Positions 54,015 through 63,207 of a stretch of DNA of 64,000 bases are shown here, one piece after another. Under the pieces are notes generated by a model. The model was not told the DNA's origin and did not search any database. It worked only from the letters and a program-made list of their open reading frames with translations. Source of the stretch: Mycobacterium sp. AZCC_0083 (GTDB taxonomy: Bacteria > Actinomycetota > Actinomycetes > Mycobacteriales > Mycobacteriaceae); the NCBI RefSeq assembly GCF_014202335.1, contig NZ_JACHGP010000005.1, forward strand, positions 434,001-498,000, in the 5' to 3' direction. Position 1 is the stretch's first letter; each line of letters begins with the position of its first letter. The position numbers and the translations under genes were made by a program.

Positions 54015-54728
54015 TCAGCGCACGCGGCTCAGGACGCAGTTCTGCAGCCACGCCGACATGGCGTTGGCTGCTTGCGCCAAGATCGCGTGTTCGGCCTTCT
54101 TGAGCTGGGCGAGGAAGCCGGAGGCGGCGCCGGGCCCTTGCGCCTGCTCGAGCGACGCGCGGTATTCGGCGATCTCCAGCCATTGGCTGGCCAGGTCGTG
54201 AGATGCCTCGATGTGGAACTGCACGCCGTAGCTGGTGCCGTGGCGGAACACTTGATGGAGGTAGGTGTCGGAACTGGCCAGCAGTTCGGCGCCGGCGGGC
54301 AGCGCAAATGTGTCGGAATGCCACTGCAGGACGGGGAATTCGGTGTCGAAGCTGCCCCACACGGGGTCTTCCTTCCCCGCGGCGGTCAGTCGGACCCGGT
54401 CGACGCCGACCTCGGGCACGGTGCCGGTGTACACGATGGCGCCGAGCGCCGCGGCCAGGAGTTGAGCGCCCAGACACACCCCCCACACGGGTAGGCCCTC
54501 GGCGAGCGCTCCACGCAGGTAGTCGATTTCGGCATCAATCCAGTCGAAGTGGTCGCGGTTCCCTACCCCCATCGGGCCGCCCATGGCGATCACTGCCGCG
54601 AAGTCGGTAGCCGCGGGCAGGGCGTCGACGCCCATCCGGACGGTGTGGATCTCGCCGACCCGGCCGAGTTCGCTGGTGTAGGCAGCAGGCGGTTCGCAGT
54701 CGACGTGTTGTAGGACCAGGATCTGCAC
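54015..54728 (-). CDS. Class I glutamine amidotransferase-like protein
   Basis: This 237-residue protein has the class I GATase fold with nucleophile C85 in VWGVCLGAQLLA, His in YGVQFHIEAS and a following Glu. The MGGPMGVGNRDHFDW loop is typical of stand-alone GATase-like enzymes. In aniline degradation a similar gene (atdA2) sits next to a glutamine-synthetase-like gene (atdA1) and hydrolyses gamma-glutamylanilide. The same pairing here, 38 bp apart, suggests a gamma-glutamyl-amide function. Confidence 0.88.
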   Translation of the reverse strand: MQILVLQHVDCEPPAAYTSELGRVGEIHTVRMGVDALPAATDFAAVIAMGGPMGVGNRDHFDWIDAEIDYLRGALAEGLPVWGVCLGAQLLAAALGAIVYTGTVPEVGVDRVRLTAAGKEDPVWGSFDTEFPVLQWHSDTFALPAGAELLASSDTYLHQVFRHGTSYGVQFHIEASHDLASQWLEIAEYRASLEQAQGPGAASGFLAQLKKAEHAILAQAANAMSAWLQNCVLSRVR

Positions 54729-54766
54729 GAGTACTTCCTTTCGTCTGAGCGGCGGGCGGTTTCGGG

Positions 54767-56302
54767 TCAGAAGAAGCGGAAGTATTCACGCTGCTCCCAG
54801 TCGGTGACGTCGTTGGCGATCGTTGCCTGATCGGTGCGCGTGCCGCTGAATCGCTTCCATTCGTTGCGTTTCATCCGCAACAGCATCTCGACGAGATGAT
54901 CCCCGAGGTGTTGGCGATACAACATGCTGCCGTCCAGTCCGTCGACCGCGTCTTGGAACGTGGTCGCGATGGCGGGTCCGTCATGGTGGTGTGGGTCGGA
55001 GGTCATGTCTCCGGGGTCGAGATGGTTGTCCATCCCGTCGATGCCGGCGATGACCTGCGAGGCGATGTAAAGGTACGGATTGGCCGCGGGCTCGCCGATG
55101 CGGTTCTCGATGTGCGAGCTGGAGTCCCATGGCGCACCCAGGACCCGGATCATGGCTCCGCGGTTGTCTTTCGACCATCCCGCGACACTGGGTGAGAGGG
55201 TGTGTTCGTGGCGGTAGCGCTGATAGCCGTTGACGGTTGGGGCGGTCAGCAGACTGGACTCGCGGGCGTGGCGAACTAGACCGCCGACGTAGTCTGCAGC
55301 GAGGGTGGACAGCAGCTGGTCGGGATCGGTTGACATGAACAGGTTTTCACCGGACTGCTGGTCTTTGAGTGACTGGTGCAGATGCCACCCGCTGGGGTCG
55401 AAACCTTGCAGGGCCGGTTTGCACATGAAGGAGGCGTGGTAGCCGTGGCGCCAACAGATCTGTTTGACCGCACTTCGGAAGAGCACCGCGGCGTCGGCTG
55501 CGGCCAGGGCGTCCATGGGTTCAAAGGTGAACTCCATCTGCCCGGGGCCGGATTCGTGTTCGGCGCTGCGCAAAGGCAGTCCCAGCTCACGCAGTGTCGC
55601 GCACAGGGGTTCGACGATACCGGCTACCGCGTCGTTGAGCAGGTCGCTGTTGAACTGGTATCCGACGTCGACCGGGACTACGGTCGGCGGTGAGCCGGGG
55701 CGGCCGAATCCGCCGATGTCGTTGGTCCGGAGCGGTTGGTCGGTGAGCCGGGTGAGATGCCACTCGATTTCGAGTCCGATGACCAGGCTCTGCGCCCGTT
55801 GAGCGAGCCGGCCGAGTTGAGCCTTGAGGGCTGCCCGCGGTGACAGCGACAGTGGCTCACCGGACTTGGAGTATTCGTCGCACAGGATCCAGCCGGTGCG
55901 CGCCGTCGTCCACGGCAGAATCCGGAAGGTGAGCGGATCGGGCACGATGATGATGTCCGAGGATCCTTCGAGGTCTGCGATGCCCACGCCCGCGCCCGGC
56001 GCGAACAGGTCCACGACGAGGTCGCCTCCGGTGTCGGAGATGAAGGGAAAGGCGCTGCAGTCCATTCCGGCGTGCAGCGCCTCGCCGAATACCTTGGCGC
56101 TCAAGCATTTGCTTCGTACCAGGCCGTGGGGGTCGGTGAACCCGACCCGCACCAGATCCAGCCGGTCGTCGGAGATCAGTTTCGCCAGCTCGCCCGCGGC
56201 GGCGTGCTGCTGCGGTGTCCACCGCCCGTGGGCCTCGACGAATCCTGGAAGCCCCGTGACTGCACCATTGTTGGCGACGGCGGGACTAGAGAGAGCAGAC
56301 AT
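54767..56302 (-). CDS. Glutamine-synthetase-like gamma-glutamyl amine ligase
   Basis: This 511-residue enzyme has the glutamine synthetase fold. The N-terminal beta-grasp segment (LDLVRVGFTDPHGLVRSKCL), metal ligands (VIGLEIEWHL, AEHESGPGQMEF), HLHQSLKDQQSGENLF and SKDNRGAMIRV are present. It is not the housekeeping GlnA: substrate loops differ and it sits beside a GATase and an amidase. Relatives glutamylate amines (anilide, isopropylamine, putrescine, ethanolamine) using ATP. The GATase, amidase and permease nearby support a role in using an amine as nitrogen source. Confidence 0.9.
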   Translation of the reverse strand: MSALSSPAVANNGAVTGLPGFVEAHGRWTPQQHAAAGELAKLISDDRLDLVRVGFTDPHGLVRSKCLSAKVFGEALHAGMDCSAFPFISDTGGDLVVDLFAPGAGVGIADLEGSSDIIIVPDPLTFRILPWTTARTGWILCDEYSKSGEPLSLSPRAALKAQLGRLAQRAQSLVIGLEIEWHLTRLTDQPLRTNDIGGFGRPGSPPTVVPVDVGYQFNSDLLNDAVAGIVEPLCATLRELGLPLRSAEHESGPGQMEFTFEPMDALAAADAAVLFRSAVKQICWRHGYHASFMCKPALQGFDPSGWHLHQSLKDQQSGENLFMSTDPDQLLSTLAADYVGGLVRHARESSLLTAPTVNGYQRYRHEHTLSPSVAGWSKDNRGAMIRVLGAPWDSSSHIENRIGEPAANPYLYIASQVIAGIDGMDNHLDPGDMTSDPHHHDGPAIATTFQDAVDGLDGSMLYRQHLGDHLVEMLLRMKRNEWKRFSGTRTDQATIANDVTDWEQREYFRFF

Positions 56303-56348
56303 GCCAGTTTCCTTCCCGTGCAGGATATTCAGTCGCCAGACCGCGACG

Positions 56349-57023
56349 TCAGGACAGTCGACGTGCCCATTGGGCCTTGGCGTCGTGCACCGCGGGCGTT
56401 AGCGGACAGTCGACCCCGTCTTGGGCCACGGGGTCACCGACGATCGTCTGAAACGGTAGATAGCCCGTCCATATGCCCGATTCGGGGTCGTCGTCGGGAT
56501 GCCCGGAGCGGATCTTGACACTGGCCTGGTCCAGCGCCATGCGCAGAACGTAGGTGGCGGCGAGTTCACGCGGGGTGGGCGGGCGGACTTCATCCCATCT
56601 GCCGGGTGTGAGACGGTGCGAGATCTCCTTGACCGCTGCTTCCTTGTCCTCGTTGGGAACTGGCTCGGCGGTGCCGAGGATGACTGCGCAACGGTAGTTG
56701 ACCGTGGAGTCGAACAGCGATTGGGCGTAGACCAGTCCATCGAATACCGAGATGGTCACCGCCAAGTCGACCCCGCGCTTGGCCGCCTTGTTCAGGCCGG
56801 CACCTGTGGAGCCATGCATCAGGATCGCGTCGTCGGTGAAGGCGTAGGCCATCGGGATCACCGCGGGCTTGCCGTCGCGGACGAACCCGACGTGTGCGAT
56901 GAGCCCGGCGTCGAGTACGTCGAACAGGTCCCGGCTCGCCCAGCGCTGCAGTTGTTTGTAGCGGTGGACTTCGAGGTCGCCGGACTCGGGGAGGTCCTTG
57001 GCGGTGTCGGCAGTGGTGGTCAT
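56349..57023 (-). CDS. Pyridoxamine-5'-phosphate-oxidase-related flavoprotein
   Basis: This 224-residue split-barrel protein belongs to the Pyridox_ox_2/NimA-like group. Motifs are RYKQLQRWASRDLFDVLDAG, AHVGFVRDGKPAVIPMAYAF and ILMHGSTGAGLNKAAKRGVD, the flavin phosphate site. The ATG at 57023 is preferred to that at 57032. It lies between the ligase and the MocR regulator on the same strand. Its substrate is unknown. Confidence 0.88.
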   Translation of the reverse strand: MTTTADTAKDLPESGDLEVHRYKQLQRWASRDLFDVLDAGLIAHVGFVRDGKPAVIPMAYAFTDDAILMHGSTGAGLNKAAKRGVDLAVTISVFDGLVYAQSLFDSTVNYRCAVILGTAEPVPNEDKEAAVKEISHRLTPGRWDEVRPPTPRELAATYVLRMALDQASVKIRSGHPDDDPESGIWTGYLPFQTIVGDPVAQDGVDCPLTPAVHDAKAQWARRLS

Positions 57024-57166
57024 GCGCTCCATCCTCGATTACCCGAATCCACTGTTGGTAGGCCACTTTCGCTGTTCTACATCAGACCACTGTGTTAACG
57101 CAGCGCTACGGCTGTTACAGCGGTCCGACGCAGTTCGGCGATCACCGGGGTGCGTCGAGATGGGAC

Positions 57167-58558
57167 TCACCGGCTGCGGTCGAGGACTTCGGCCAGCACA
57201 CCGATGCCGGTCTTGATTTCGGTGGGGGTCACCTTGGCGTATCCCAGCACGAGTGCCGGGTTGGCCGGGTCTGGTGTGACTCGGTATTCGTCGAGCGCGG
57301 CGATCAGAAGATTGCGTGCCCGGGCCTGGCGGGCGATGAGGCTGGTGTCGAAGACGCTGTGGAGGTCCGCTACCAGATGAAGGCCAGCGTCTATGCCGCG
57401 CAGGCCGCTGATCGCCGGCAGTCGCTTCAGTTCGCGCAGCATGACGCGGCGGCGGTCGGCGTAGACCTTGCGGACCCGGGCGATGTGGCGGGTCAGGACC
57501 CCGGTGGTGATCAGATCGGCCACGACTTCCTGGGTGGGGGCGGCGACGGTCGATCCGAGGTCGTTTCGGGTCGCGGCGACCGCGGCGCGCAGATGCCCGG
57601 GAACGCGAAGGTAAGTCAGCCGCAGGCCGGGGTCGAGCACCTTGGACATGGTGCCCATGAAGACGACGTTGGATCCTTCGTCGAGACCGGCCAGGCTGGG
57701 CAACGGGGGTACGCCGAAGCGGAATTCGGCGTCGTAATCGTCCTCGACGATCACGGCGCCGTTCTTTTGGGCCCAATCCAGCAGGTCGCGGCGCACTGGT
57801 GAATCCAGCCGGTGGCCCAGCGGATATTGGTGGCTGGGAGTGATGTAGAGCGCGCCAACGGATCTGGGCAGCGCGTCGAGGTTGGAGCGCAGCAATTCCG
57901 GGTTGGTTGCATCGACGGGTACCCAGTCGACGCCCAACCGGGTGAGCGCGGCGCGCACCGCGGGATATCCGGGTTCTTCGACCACCACGGTGCGTCCGAC
58001 CCAACCGAACGCCAACGCCAGCACGACCATCGCTTCTGCCGTTCCGGCGCACAGAAAGATGTCGTCGGCCTCGCACGGCAGACCGCGGGCCGCGCCGAGA
58101 TAGGACGCCAAGGCGCTCCGCAATTCGGGCGTACCTTCCGCCGGTGGCGGGGCGCTACGAGGTACGACCTTTCGCCACGCCGCGCGCCACTCACCGAGGG
58201 CCACCAGCGAGGGGTCCAGATCACCGGGCCGCAAGTCGAGCAGCGGGATCGCTCTGGGTGCAGCGCTCGGCCGTGGCGTCGCGGGCGTCGACTCGAGGTC
58301 GTCGCGGTGAGCTACGAAGGTGCCCGACCCTTGGGTGCCCTCGACCCAGCCCTCCCCTTCCAACTCGAGATAGGCGGCGACGATGGTGGTGCGGGAGAGC
58401 CCGGTTTCCTGCGCGAGCAAGCGGGTGGAGGGCATCGGGTATCCGGGCTGCAGTAGTCCGCGCCGGATCGCGCCGCGAAGTTCGGACACGATTTGTTCGC
58501 GCAACGGTACGGGGCTGTTGCGATCTACGGTGATGGGAATGTCCAAGCCGGACGACAT
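57167..58558 (-). CDS. MocR/GabR-type regulator (GntR HTH + aminotransferase fold)
   Basis: This 463-residue regulator has an N-terminal GntR winged helix (ELRGAIRRGLLQPGYPMPST, AQETGLSRTTIVAAYLELEG) and a PLP-binding class I aminotransferase-like domain. The PLP Lys is in FMGTMSKVLDPGLRLTYL and the YDAEF motif in VIVEDDYDAEFRFG. MocR proteins sense PLP-linked amino compounds such as GABA, taurine or ectoine. Here it probably controls the adjacent amine genes. GC-rich spacing of ~140 bp separates it from the PPOX gene. Confidence 0.93.
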   Translation of the reverse strand: MSSGLDIPITVDRNSPVPLREQIVSELRGAIRRGLLQPGYPMPSTRLLAQETGLSRTTIVAAYLELEGEGWVEGTQGSGTFVAHRDDLESTPATPRPSAAPRAIPLLDLRPGDLDPSLVALGEWRAAWRKVVPRSAPPPAEGTPELRSALASYLGAARGLPCEADDIFLCAGTAEAMVVLALAFGWVGRTVVVEEPGYPAVRAALTRLGVDWVPVDATNPELLRSNLDALPRSVGALYITPSHQYPLGHRLDSPVRRDLLDWAQKNGAVIVEDDYDAEFRFGVPPLPSLAGLDEGSNVVFMGTMSKVLDPGLRLTYLRVPGHLRAAVAATRNDLGSTVAAPTQEVVADLITTGVLTRHIARVRKVYADRRRVMLRELKRLPAISGLRGIDAGLHLVADLHSVFDTSLIARQARARNLLIAALDEYRVTPDPANPALVLGYAKVTPTEIKTGIGVLAEVLDRSR

Positions 58559-59147
58559 GCGTGATCACCTCCTTTCGCAGTGTGAGCCTGCCGCTGCAGC
58601 TGCGCATCCCGGGGTGCCCACCCCCTCCTGCGACGGCATCGCCGGGATCTGTGATCACCTGGGTTTGTTCGCATCGATGTCATGCGGTGGTTGCACGCGG
58701 CAACATAGTGGTCTGCTGCGGCGGCGTCGATTGGTCTCGCCGGATGCACCGCACCGAGTGCAACTGGCTTCCCGGGGGCCCAGGCGCCGCGGCGGCCGGG
58801 CGCTGGTCGCGAATCGACCACGTTACGATCGTCATCGCAAGCATCACGCTCGGCCGTCAATTACGTGCGATCGCAATCTATTTGCGTTATCGCGGCATGA
58901 CATGGTGTGTAGGCCGCGCAGGCCGGTGATCGTTGAAACCCCTGACGGCAGCGGTGGTTTGGTTGAGTGGTTACCAGCGCCGGCGGACCGAGCGGGCGCT
59001 TCTAGGATTCCGACGCAGAGTCACGATCCGGCGGGGCGTAATTTCGCCGCGCGTCCGGGTGGTCGTGACCACGGAGAACGGGTTGTGCGTCACGGGGGAA
59101 TCGACGACGTGGACGTGAGGCAACCAGTGCTTGCCCAGGGGCACAGC
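58559..59147. other. Intergenic region between MocR gene and permease
   Basis: About 590 bp without a convincing gene. It holds the MocR promoter. A 61-codon plus frame (58933-59118) and a longer minus frame are open but show no domain and have poor start context. Confidence 0.4.
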
Positions 59148-59180
59148 GGGGCGGGAGCAGAGAGACTCTGCTCCCGCCCC
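59148..59180 (-). terminator. Strong terminator hairpin after APC permease
   Basis: A perfect 15-bp stem (GGGGCGGGAGCAGAG / CTCTGCTCCCGCCCC) with a 3-nt loop lies 11 bp downstream of the permease stop. It is the strongest hairpin I saw in the window. No U-tract follows. Confidence 0.75.
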
Positions 59181-59191
59181 CGGGGTGTGCC

Positions 59192-60769
59192 TCAAACTGC
59201 CTGGAAGGCCTCGCCATTGGATGACGACGCAGCCCCCGTGGCGGGTGCCGCGTGTTTGGCGGTCGGCACGACACGCATGCCGTCGTGATCGCGTATCGCC
59301 TTGCCAAGTTTGCGCGCCGCGGCCGGCATGATCAGCACCGGCAGAGCAGCCAACAGAATCCAGATGACCGCGGTGATGGGCTCTCCAATCGGCGTGTCGG
59401 TGGGATGGATGTTCTTGTACAGCGTGAACACCAGAATGGCCATGGCCATCAGTGGAATGACGATCTCCCATCGGCGGACCAGGAGTGGGCCGTTGAAGAA
59501 CAGCACCCGCAATGCACCGACGGTTGCCAGCAGGTAGACCACCAGCAGCAGCAGGGTGCCGATCGTCGCGGTCCAGTCGAAGACATTCTGTGCATCGGCG
59601 TGCATTCCCCAGCCGAACAGCGCGAGTGCCGCCAGGGCGGTGACGCCGACCGCCGCGGTGGCGCCCCAGGGTGTGGCGTACTTGGTCGACACCGACGCCA
59701 GCGCGGACTTGCCTTCGGTGGCGTCGAAGGCCAGCGTGTAGATGATGCGAGCAGCGCCGACCGCGCAGGCCAGTGCGCAACTGGCGGCGCTGATGATGGT
59801 GCCCACGGTGATGAGGTTGCCGAATCCGTGTCCGACGTAGGAGGTGCCGAGATCACCCATCAGCGACGGCGACTTGGTGAATTTGTCGACCCCCCCGGGC
59901 GACGTGCCGAAACCCATCATCGCCGTGGCGGCGATGAAGACGTAGAACAATCCGATGACCACCGTCGTTCCGACGATCGCGCGGGGAATGTTCTTGCGCG
60001 GGTTTTCGGCCTCGGCACCGGCGACGGCGGCGGCCTCGAATCCGGCGAACGACAAGAACCCCATCACGATTCCGACGAACAACGCCGATGGCGAGGATCC
60101 GGGTTCGGGGACGAAGACGTGGAAGTCGATGTGATTGCCCGTGGGCGCGGTCCCCGAGGCCAGCCGTACCAGGACGATGACCGCGGCGAGCGTGATCAGC
60201 AACGCCGTAATCGCCTCGCAGACAATGACAATGCTGGTACCGCGGCGGGCCGGAACGATGCCCAACCAGGTGGATAGCCCCACGGTGACGACTGCGAGCA
60301 GGTAGGCCGCCCAGCTGGGCGGGTCGTGCCAGACACCGAGGTTCTCCAACAGGTCACATCCGAAGATGCCGACCGCCATCGAGCACAGCAGCACAAGGAA
60401 GAAGTACGTGCCCGCCAGTGCCCAGGCGGCGACGACTCCGGTCCGCGGACCGACTGAGGCGCCGACCAGCCCATACACCGCACCGGGGTGGTGCATCCGC
60501 TGGCTGAGCCGTCCCAACCCGTAGGCCACGGTGAGGACCCCGACGAGCGCCAGCAGATACGACAGCGGAGCGGCACGGCCCACGCTCGCGGCGGCGAACT
60601 GGGGTTGGCTGGTGATCGCGAAGGACGGCGCCATGACGCCGATCGAGATCGCCACCACCTGCCACAGCTTGAGGTTGCGGGCCAACTTCTGGCCGGCCTG
60701 CTCGGGCGGGCTTGACTCCGTTGTTGCAGAGCAGGATTCGTCGGCTACGTCGAATTGCTGAGTGGACAT
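59192..60769 (-). CDS. APC-family amino acid/amine permease
   Basis: This 525-residue membrane protein has about 12 helices. The APC substrate site is visible in helix 1 (ISIGVMAPSFAITSQPQFAA) and helix 6 (IVMGFLSFAGFEAAAVAGAE, followed by NPRKNIPRAIVG). Relatives import GABA, putrescine, ethanolamine or amino acids. In the amine block it likely imports the amine handled by the ligase. A strong terminator follows. Confidence 0.92.
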   Translation of the reverse strand: MSTQQFDVADESCSATTESSPPEQAGQKLARNLKLWQVVAISIGVMAPSFAITSQPQFAAASVGRAAPLSYLLALVGVLTVAYGLGRLSQRMHHPGAVYGLVGASVGPRTGVVAAWALAGTYFFLVLLCSMAVGIFGCDLLENLGVWHDPPSWAAYLLAVVTVGLSTWLGIVPARRGTSIVIVCEAITALLITLAAVIVLVRLASGTAPTGNHIDFHVFVPEPGSSPSALFVGIVMGFLSFAGFEAAAVAGAEAENPRKNIPRAIVGTTVVIGLFYVFIAATAMMGFGTSPGGVDKFTKSPSLMGDLGTSYVGHGFGNLITVGTIISAASCALACAVGAARIIYTLAFDATEGKSALASVSTKYATPWGATAAVGVTALAALALFGWGMHADAQNVFDWTATIGTLLLLVVYLLATVGALRVLFFNGPLLVRRWEIVIPLMAMAILVFTLYKNIHPTDTPIGEPITAVIWILLAALPVLIMPAAARKLGKAIRDHDGMRVVPTAKHAAPATGAASSSNGEAFQAV

Positions 60770-61055
60770 TTTGACTCCTTTGGTTGACTCGTCAGCGAAC
60801 GGCGTACAGCGCTGCCTCGTCGCGGTGCACCGTGATTCGGCGGCTCATGACACCAACGGCTCATTGACTCCGCGGTAGCGCCGACTCGGCGTTGGCTCAT
60901 GCGGTTATGGTGGCTCGCTTCGGGATGTCGGCGTTAGTCCATTTCGACCGGTTTCGTCGATGCCAGTTTGTTACGGGCGCGGTGCGTGGCTCGAAATCCA
61001 CCGGAACCGATTGCCGTGGACGCCGGGGGCGCGTTGGCGTATTTCCGCACCATAA
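60770..61055. other. Region upstream of the APC permease
   Basis: About 290 bp upstream of the permease start, expected to hold its promoter. A 61-codon plus frame (60892-61077) is open but unsupported. Confidence 0.4.
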
Positions 61056-61337
61056 TCGCCGGCTCTACCGGACTTAGCCGGTGGCACACCGGCTCGCTAT
61101 CCGCCGATCAACGCCATCGGCGCGGCGCAGGCGAAGGTTCGCGATCGAGCCGTCATCAAACATCCGTTGCGACCGTGCGACATTCGCAACGTCACCCCGG
61201 GCGCGCTGGGCGTGCCCGGTGAGCCGCTCACCTTCGACCCCGCTGCGCCCACCGCCGCGAAGTTGGCCTCCGGCCGCCGCGTGTTGCGTCTGATTCCGAT
61301 CGCGTTACCGTCCCCGCTGACGTCAAATCATGGTTGA
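61056..61337 (+). pseudogene. Unidentified coding-like fragment
   Basis: A 93-codon open frame without an early start codon has strong high-GC third positions and protein-like content (PDLAGGTPARYPPINAIGAA, VTPGALGVPGEPLTFDPAAP, KLASGRRVLRLIPIA). It is bounded upstream by TAA 61053-61055 and ends at TGA 61335-61337. The family is not recognised. It is probably the 3' end of a lost gene, lying downstream of nothing on its strand. Confidence 0.4.
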
Positions 61338-61388
61338 TGGTCAACCCTGTCAGAGGTTGTCAACAACCCAAGCTCTTCGTGAAGAGTC

Positions 61389-62531
61389 TTATCCGCCGGG
61401 ATGATCCCTTGCCCATGCCCGCACGTCGGCGACGAAAAGTTCGGGCACTTCCATGGCGACGAAATGGCCGCCGCGGGGCAATTCGGTCCAGCGTACGACG
61501 TCGTAGCCCCGTTCGAGCCAACTGCGCGGCGGGAACGGTGCCCGCGGATCGGGGTGGGCGGCGATCGCAGTGGGCACCTCAACCCGGAGGCCTTTCGGCA
61601 TGACGTTCGCGTGCTCGGCTTGCGCGCCGGCGTAGAACCACGCAGCGGTCGCGAAAGCGTCGTTGGTGACGTAGATCATTACCTCGGTGAGCAGCTGGTC
61701 CATGGTAAAGACCGCCCCGAACGGCCGCTCGCGGAGGTCGGCCCAGTCATGCAGCCGCTCGACGATCCACGCGGCCTGGGCGACGGGATTGTCCTGCATG
61801 GCATAGGAGAGCGAGTGGGGCCGAGTCCGTTGCAGCATCTCATAGCCACCGAATTGATTTTCGGCCTCCGTGCGGCTAGTCCGCCAGGACTTCTCCTCGT
61901 CGGTGTCCGGCTCGGCGTCGGGCTGCACGAGGACGGAGTTGAGGTGGATCGCTCGCACGGACCCGGCATGCTCCAATGCCAACCACGCGGTACCTGCCGC
62001 GCCCCAGTCGCCGCCCTGGGCGAGGTAGGACCAGTAGCCAAACCCATCGCGCATGAGCGCGTCGAAAAGGCGTGCGGCCGTGCGGGCCCCGACCGGCGAG
62101 CGCGGCTTGCCCGAGACACCGAAGCCCGGTAGCGAGGGGATGACGAGATCGAACGCATCCTCCGGTTCGCCGCCGTGACGGGACGGAAATGCCAGCGGCT
62201 CAATCGCCTCCCAGAACTCGAACACCGAGCCGGGCCATCCATGGGTCAGCAGCAGCGGACGCTGGCACCCGGCCTCGCCGACGACATGGACGGCGTGGAT
62301 GTCGATGTTCTCCACGCGGTGGAGCACCTGCGGGAATCGGTTCAGCTTTGCCTCGGCGGCACGGACGTCGAAGCCGTCCACCCAGTAGGCGCACAATCTC
62401 CGCAGGAACTCCGGATCGCAGCCGTAGCGCCATCCCGCATTCTCGGGCGCGACCGGGAAGCGGTAGTCCCGCACCCGCTGGCGCAAGCGCCGGAGATCGG
62501 CCTCGTCCCAGGCCACGGTGAATGGCTGCAT
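61389..62531 (-). CDS. Epoxide hydrolase, alpha/beta type
   Basis: This 380-residue alpha/beta hydrolase starts with the epoxide-hydrolase N-terminal domain (FTVAWDEADLRRLRQRVRDY). The catalytic Asp is in AQGGDWGAAG, the oxyanion HGWPG precedes it and the His is in LPRGGHFVAME. Such enzymes open epoxides to diols; mycobacteria carry several. It is followed upstream by a possible TetR remnant. ATG at 62531. Confidence 0.93.
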   Translation of the reverse strand: MQPFTVAWDEADLRRLRQRVRDYRFPVAPENAGWRYGCDPEFLRRLCAYWVDGFDVRAAEAKLNRFPQVLHRVENIDIHAVHVVGEAGCQRPLLLTHGWPGSVFEFWEAIEPLAFPSRHGGEPEDAFDLVIPSLPGFGVSGKPRSPVGARTAARLFDALMRDGFGYWSYLAQGGDWGAAGTAWLALEHAGSVRAIHLNSVLVQPDAEPDTDEEKSWRTSRTEAENQFGGYEMLQRTRPHSLSYAMQDNPVAQAAWIVERLHDWADLRERPFGAVFTMDQLLTEVMIYVTNDAFATAAWFYAGAQAEHANVMPKGLRVEVPTAIAAHPDPRAPFPPRSWLERGYDVVRWTELPRGGHFVAMEVPELFVADVRAWARDHPGG

Positions 62532-63207
62532 GTTCAGGCCTTCCTAATTACGGGCGGCACGGGCGGTTCGGAGTGCGACGGTGAGCCCACAGCCGCCGAC
62601 AGCCCGCCCAGTATGCAAATCGTCAACCAGGTGCTGGCGCTGTCGTGGTGAGAGTCGTTATGGGCTCAGGGAAAAGCCGTCGAATGCTGCGCTGCGATGC
62701 ATGGTGATCACCGCCCACCTTTCGTCGCGGCGTCGATGAGTGTCTCCGCAGCTGATCGCAGAGCGGCGGTGGCCACGCGTAGCTGACCGCGTTCGGAAAT
62801 GCCCGTAACCCCGTGGTAGAGCAAGGCCGAAGGCCGGGGCGGCGATGGTCGCCTTGTTAGGGGTGGCACTGATGGTCACTGGGAGCACCGCCAAAGCTGG
62901 CTCGCTGGACGCACCGAGTCAGTGCCAACACCTCGGAGCAAGTCTGACCCAAACCCACTCACCTTGAGGCACCTATTGCTGTTTCCCGTGAGCCCATCTC
63001 TCTGCCCGGGCAGACGCTTAGACGTAGTTCACAGAATGACTTTCCCGTGAAAGCCGTTGTGAGCCAAGGTGCTCTCGTCGACAGCTACCGCAATTCCCCG
63101 GCCTCGTGCGTGGGGAGACGATCGAGGCGATGAAGGTGGCGACCTGATCGCCGTCGTCGACGTCGGCATGTCCGCCGACTCCAATTAGACACTCGGTTGC
63201 GCGTCGG
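62532..63207. other. Intergenic region with gene debris
   Basis: About 675 bp between two hydrolase genes. A TetR-like C-terminal remnant lies at 62708-62824. The rest shows only short open frames; near 63050 a plus frame starts VKAVVSQGALVDSYR but stops soon. Confidence 0.4.
62708..62824 (-). pseudogene. Possible TetR-family C-terminal remnant
   Basis: The minus strand encodes LLYHGVTGISERGQLRVATA and ALRSAAETLIDAATKGGR before a TGA. The helical, Ala-rich end resembles the dimerisation tail of TetR regulators. The DNA-binding half is missing. Recognition is tentative. Confidence 0.35.

Noticed and set aside
58971..59780. 269-codon minus frame overlapping the APC permease
   Set aside because: It overlaps the permease gene in another frame on the same strand; only its last ~50 codons lie in non-coding DNA and they show no family.
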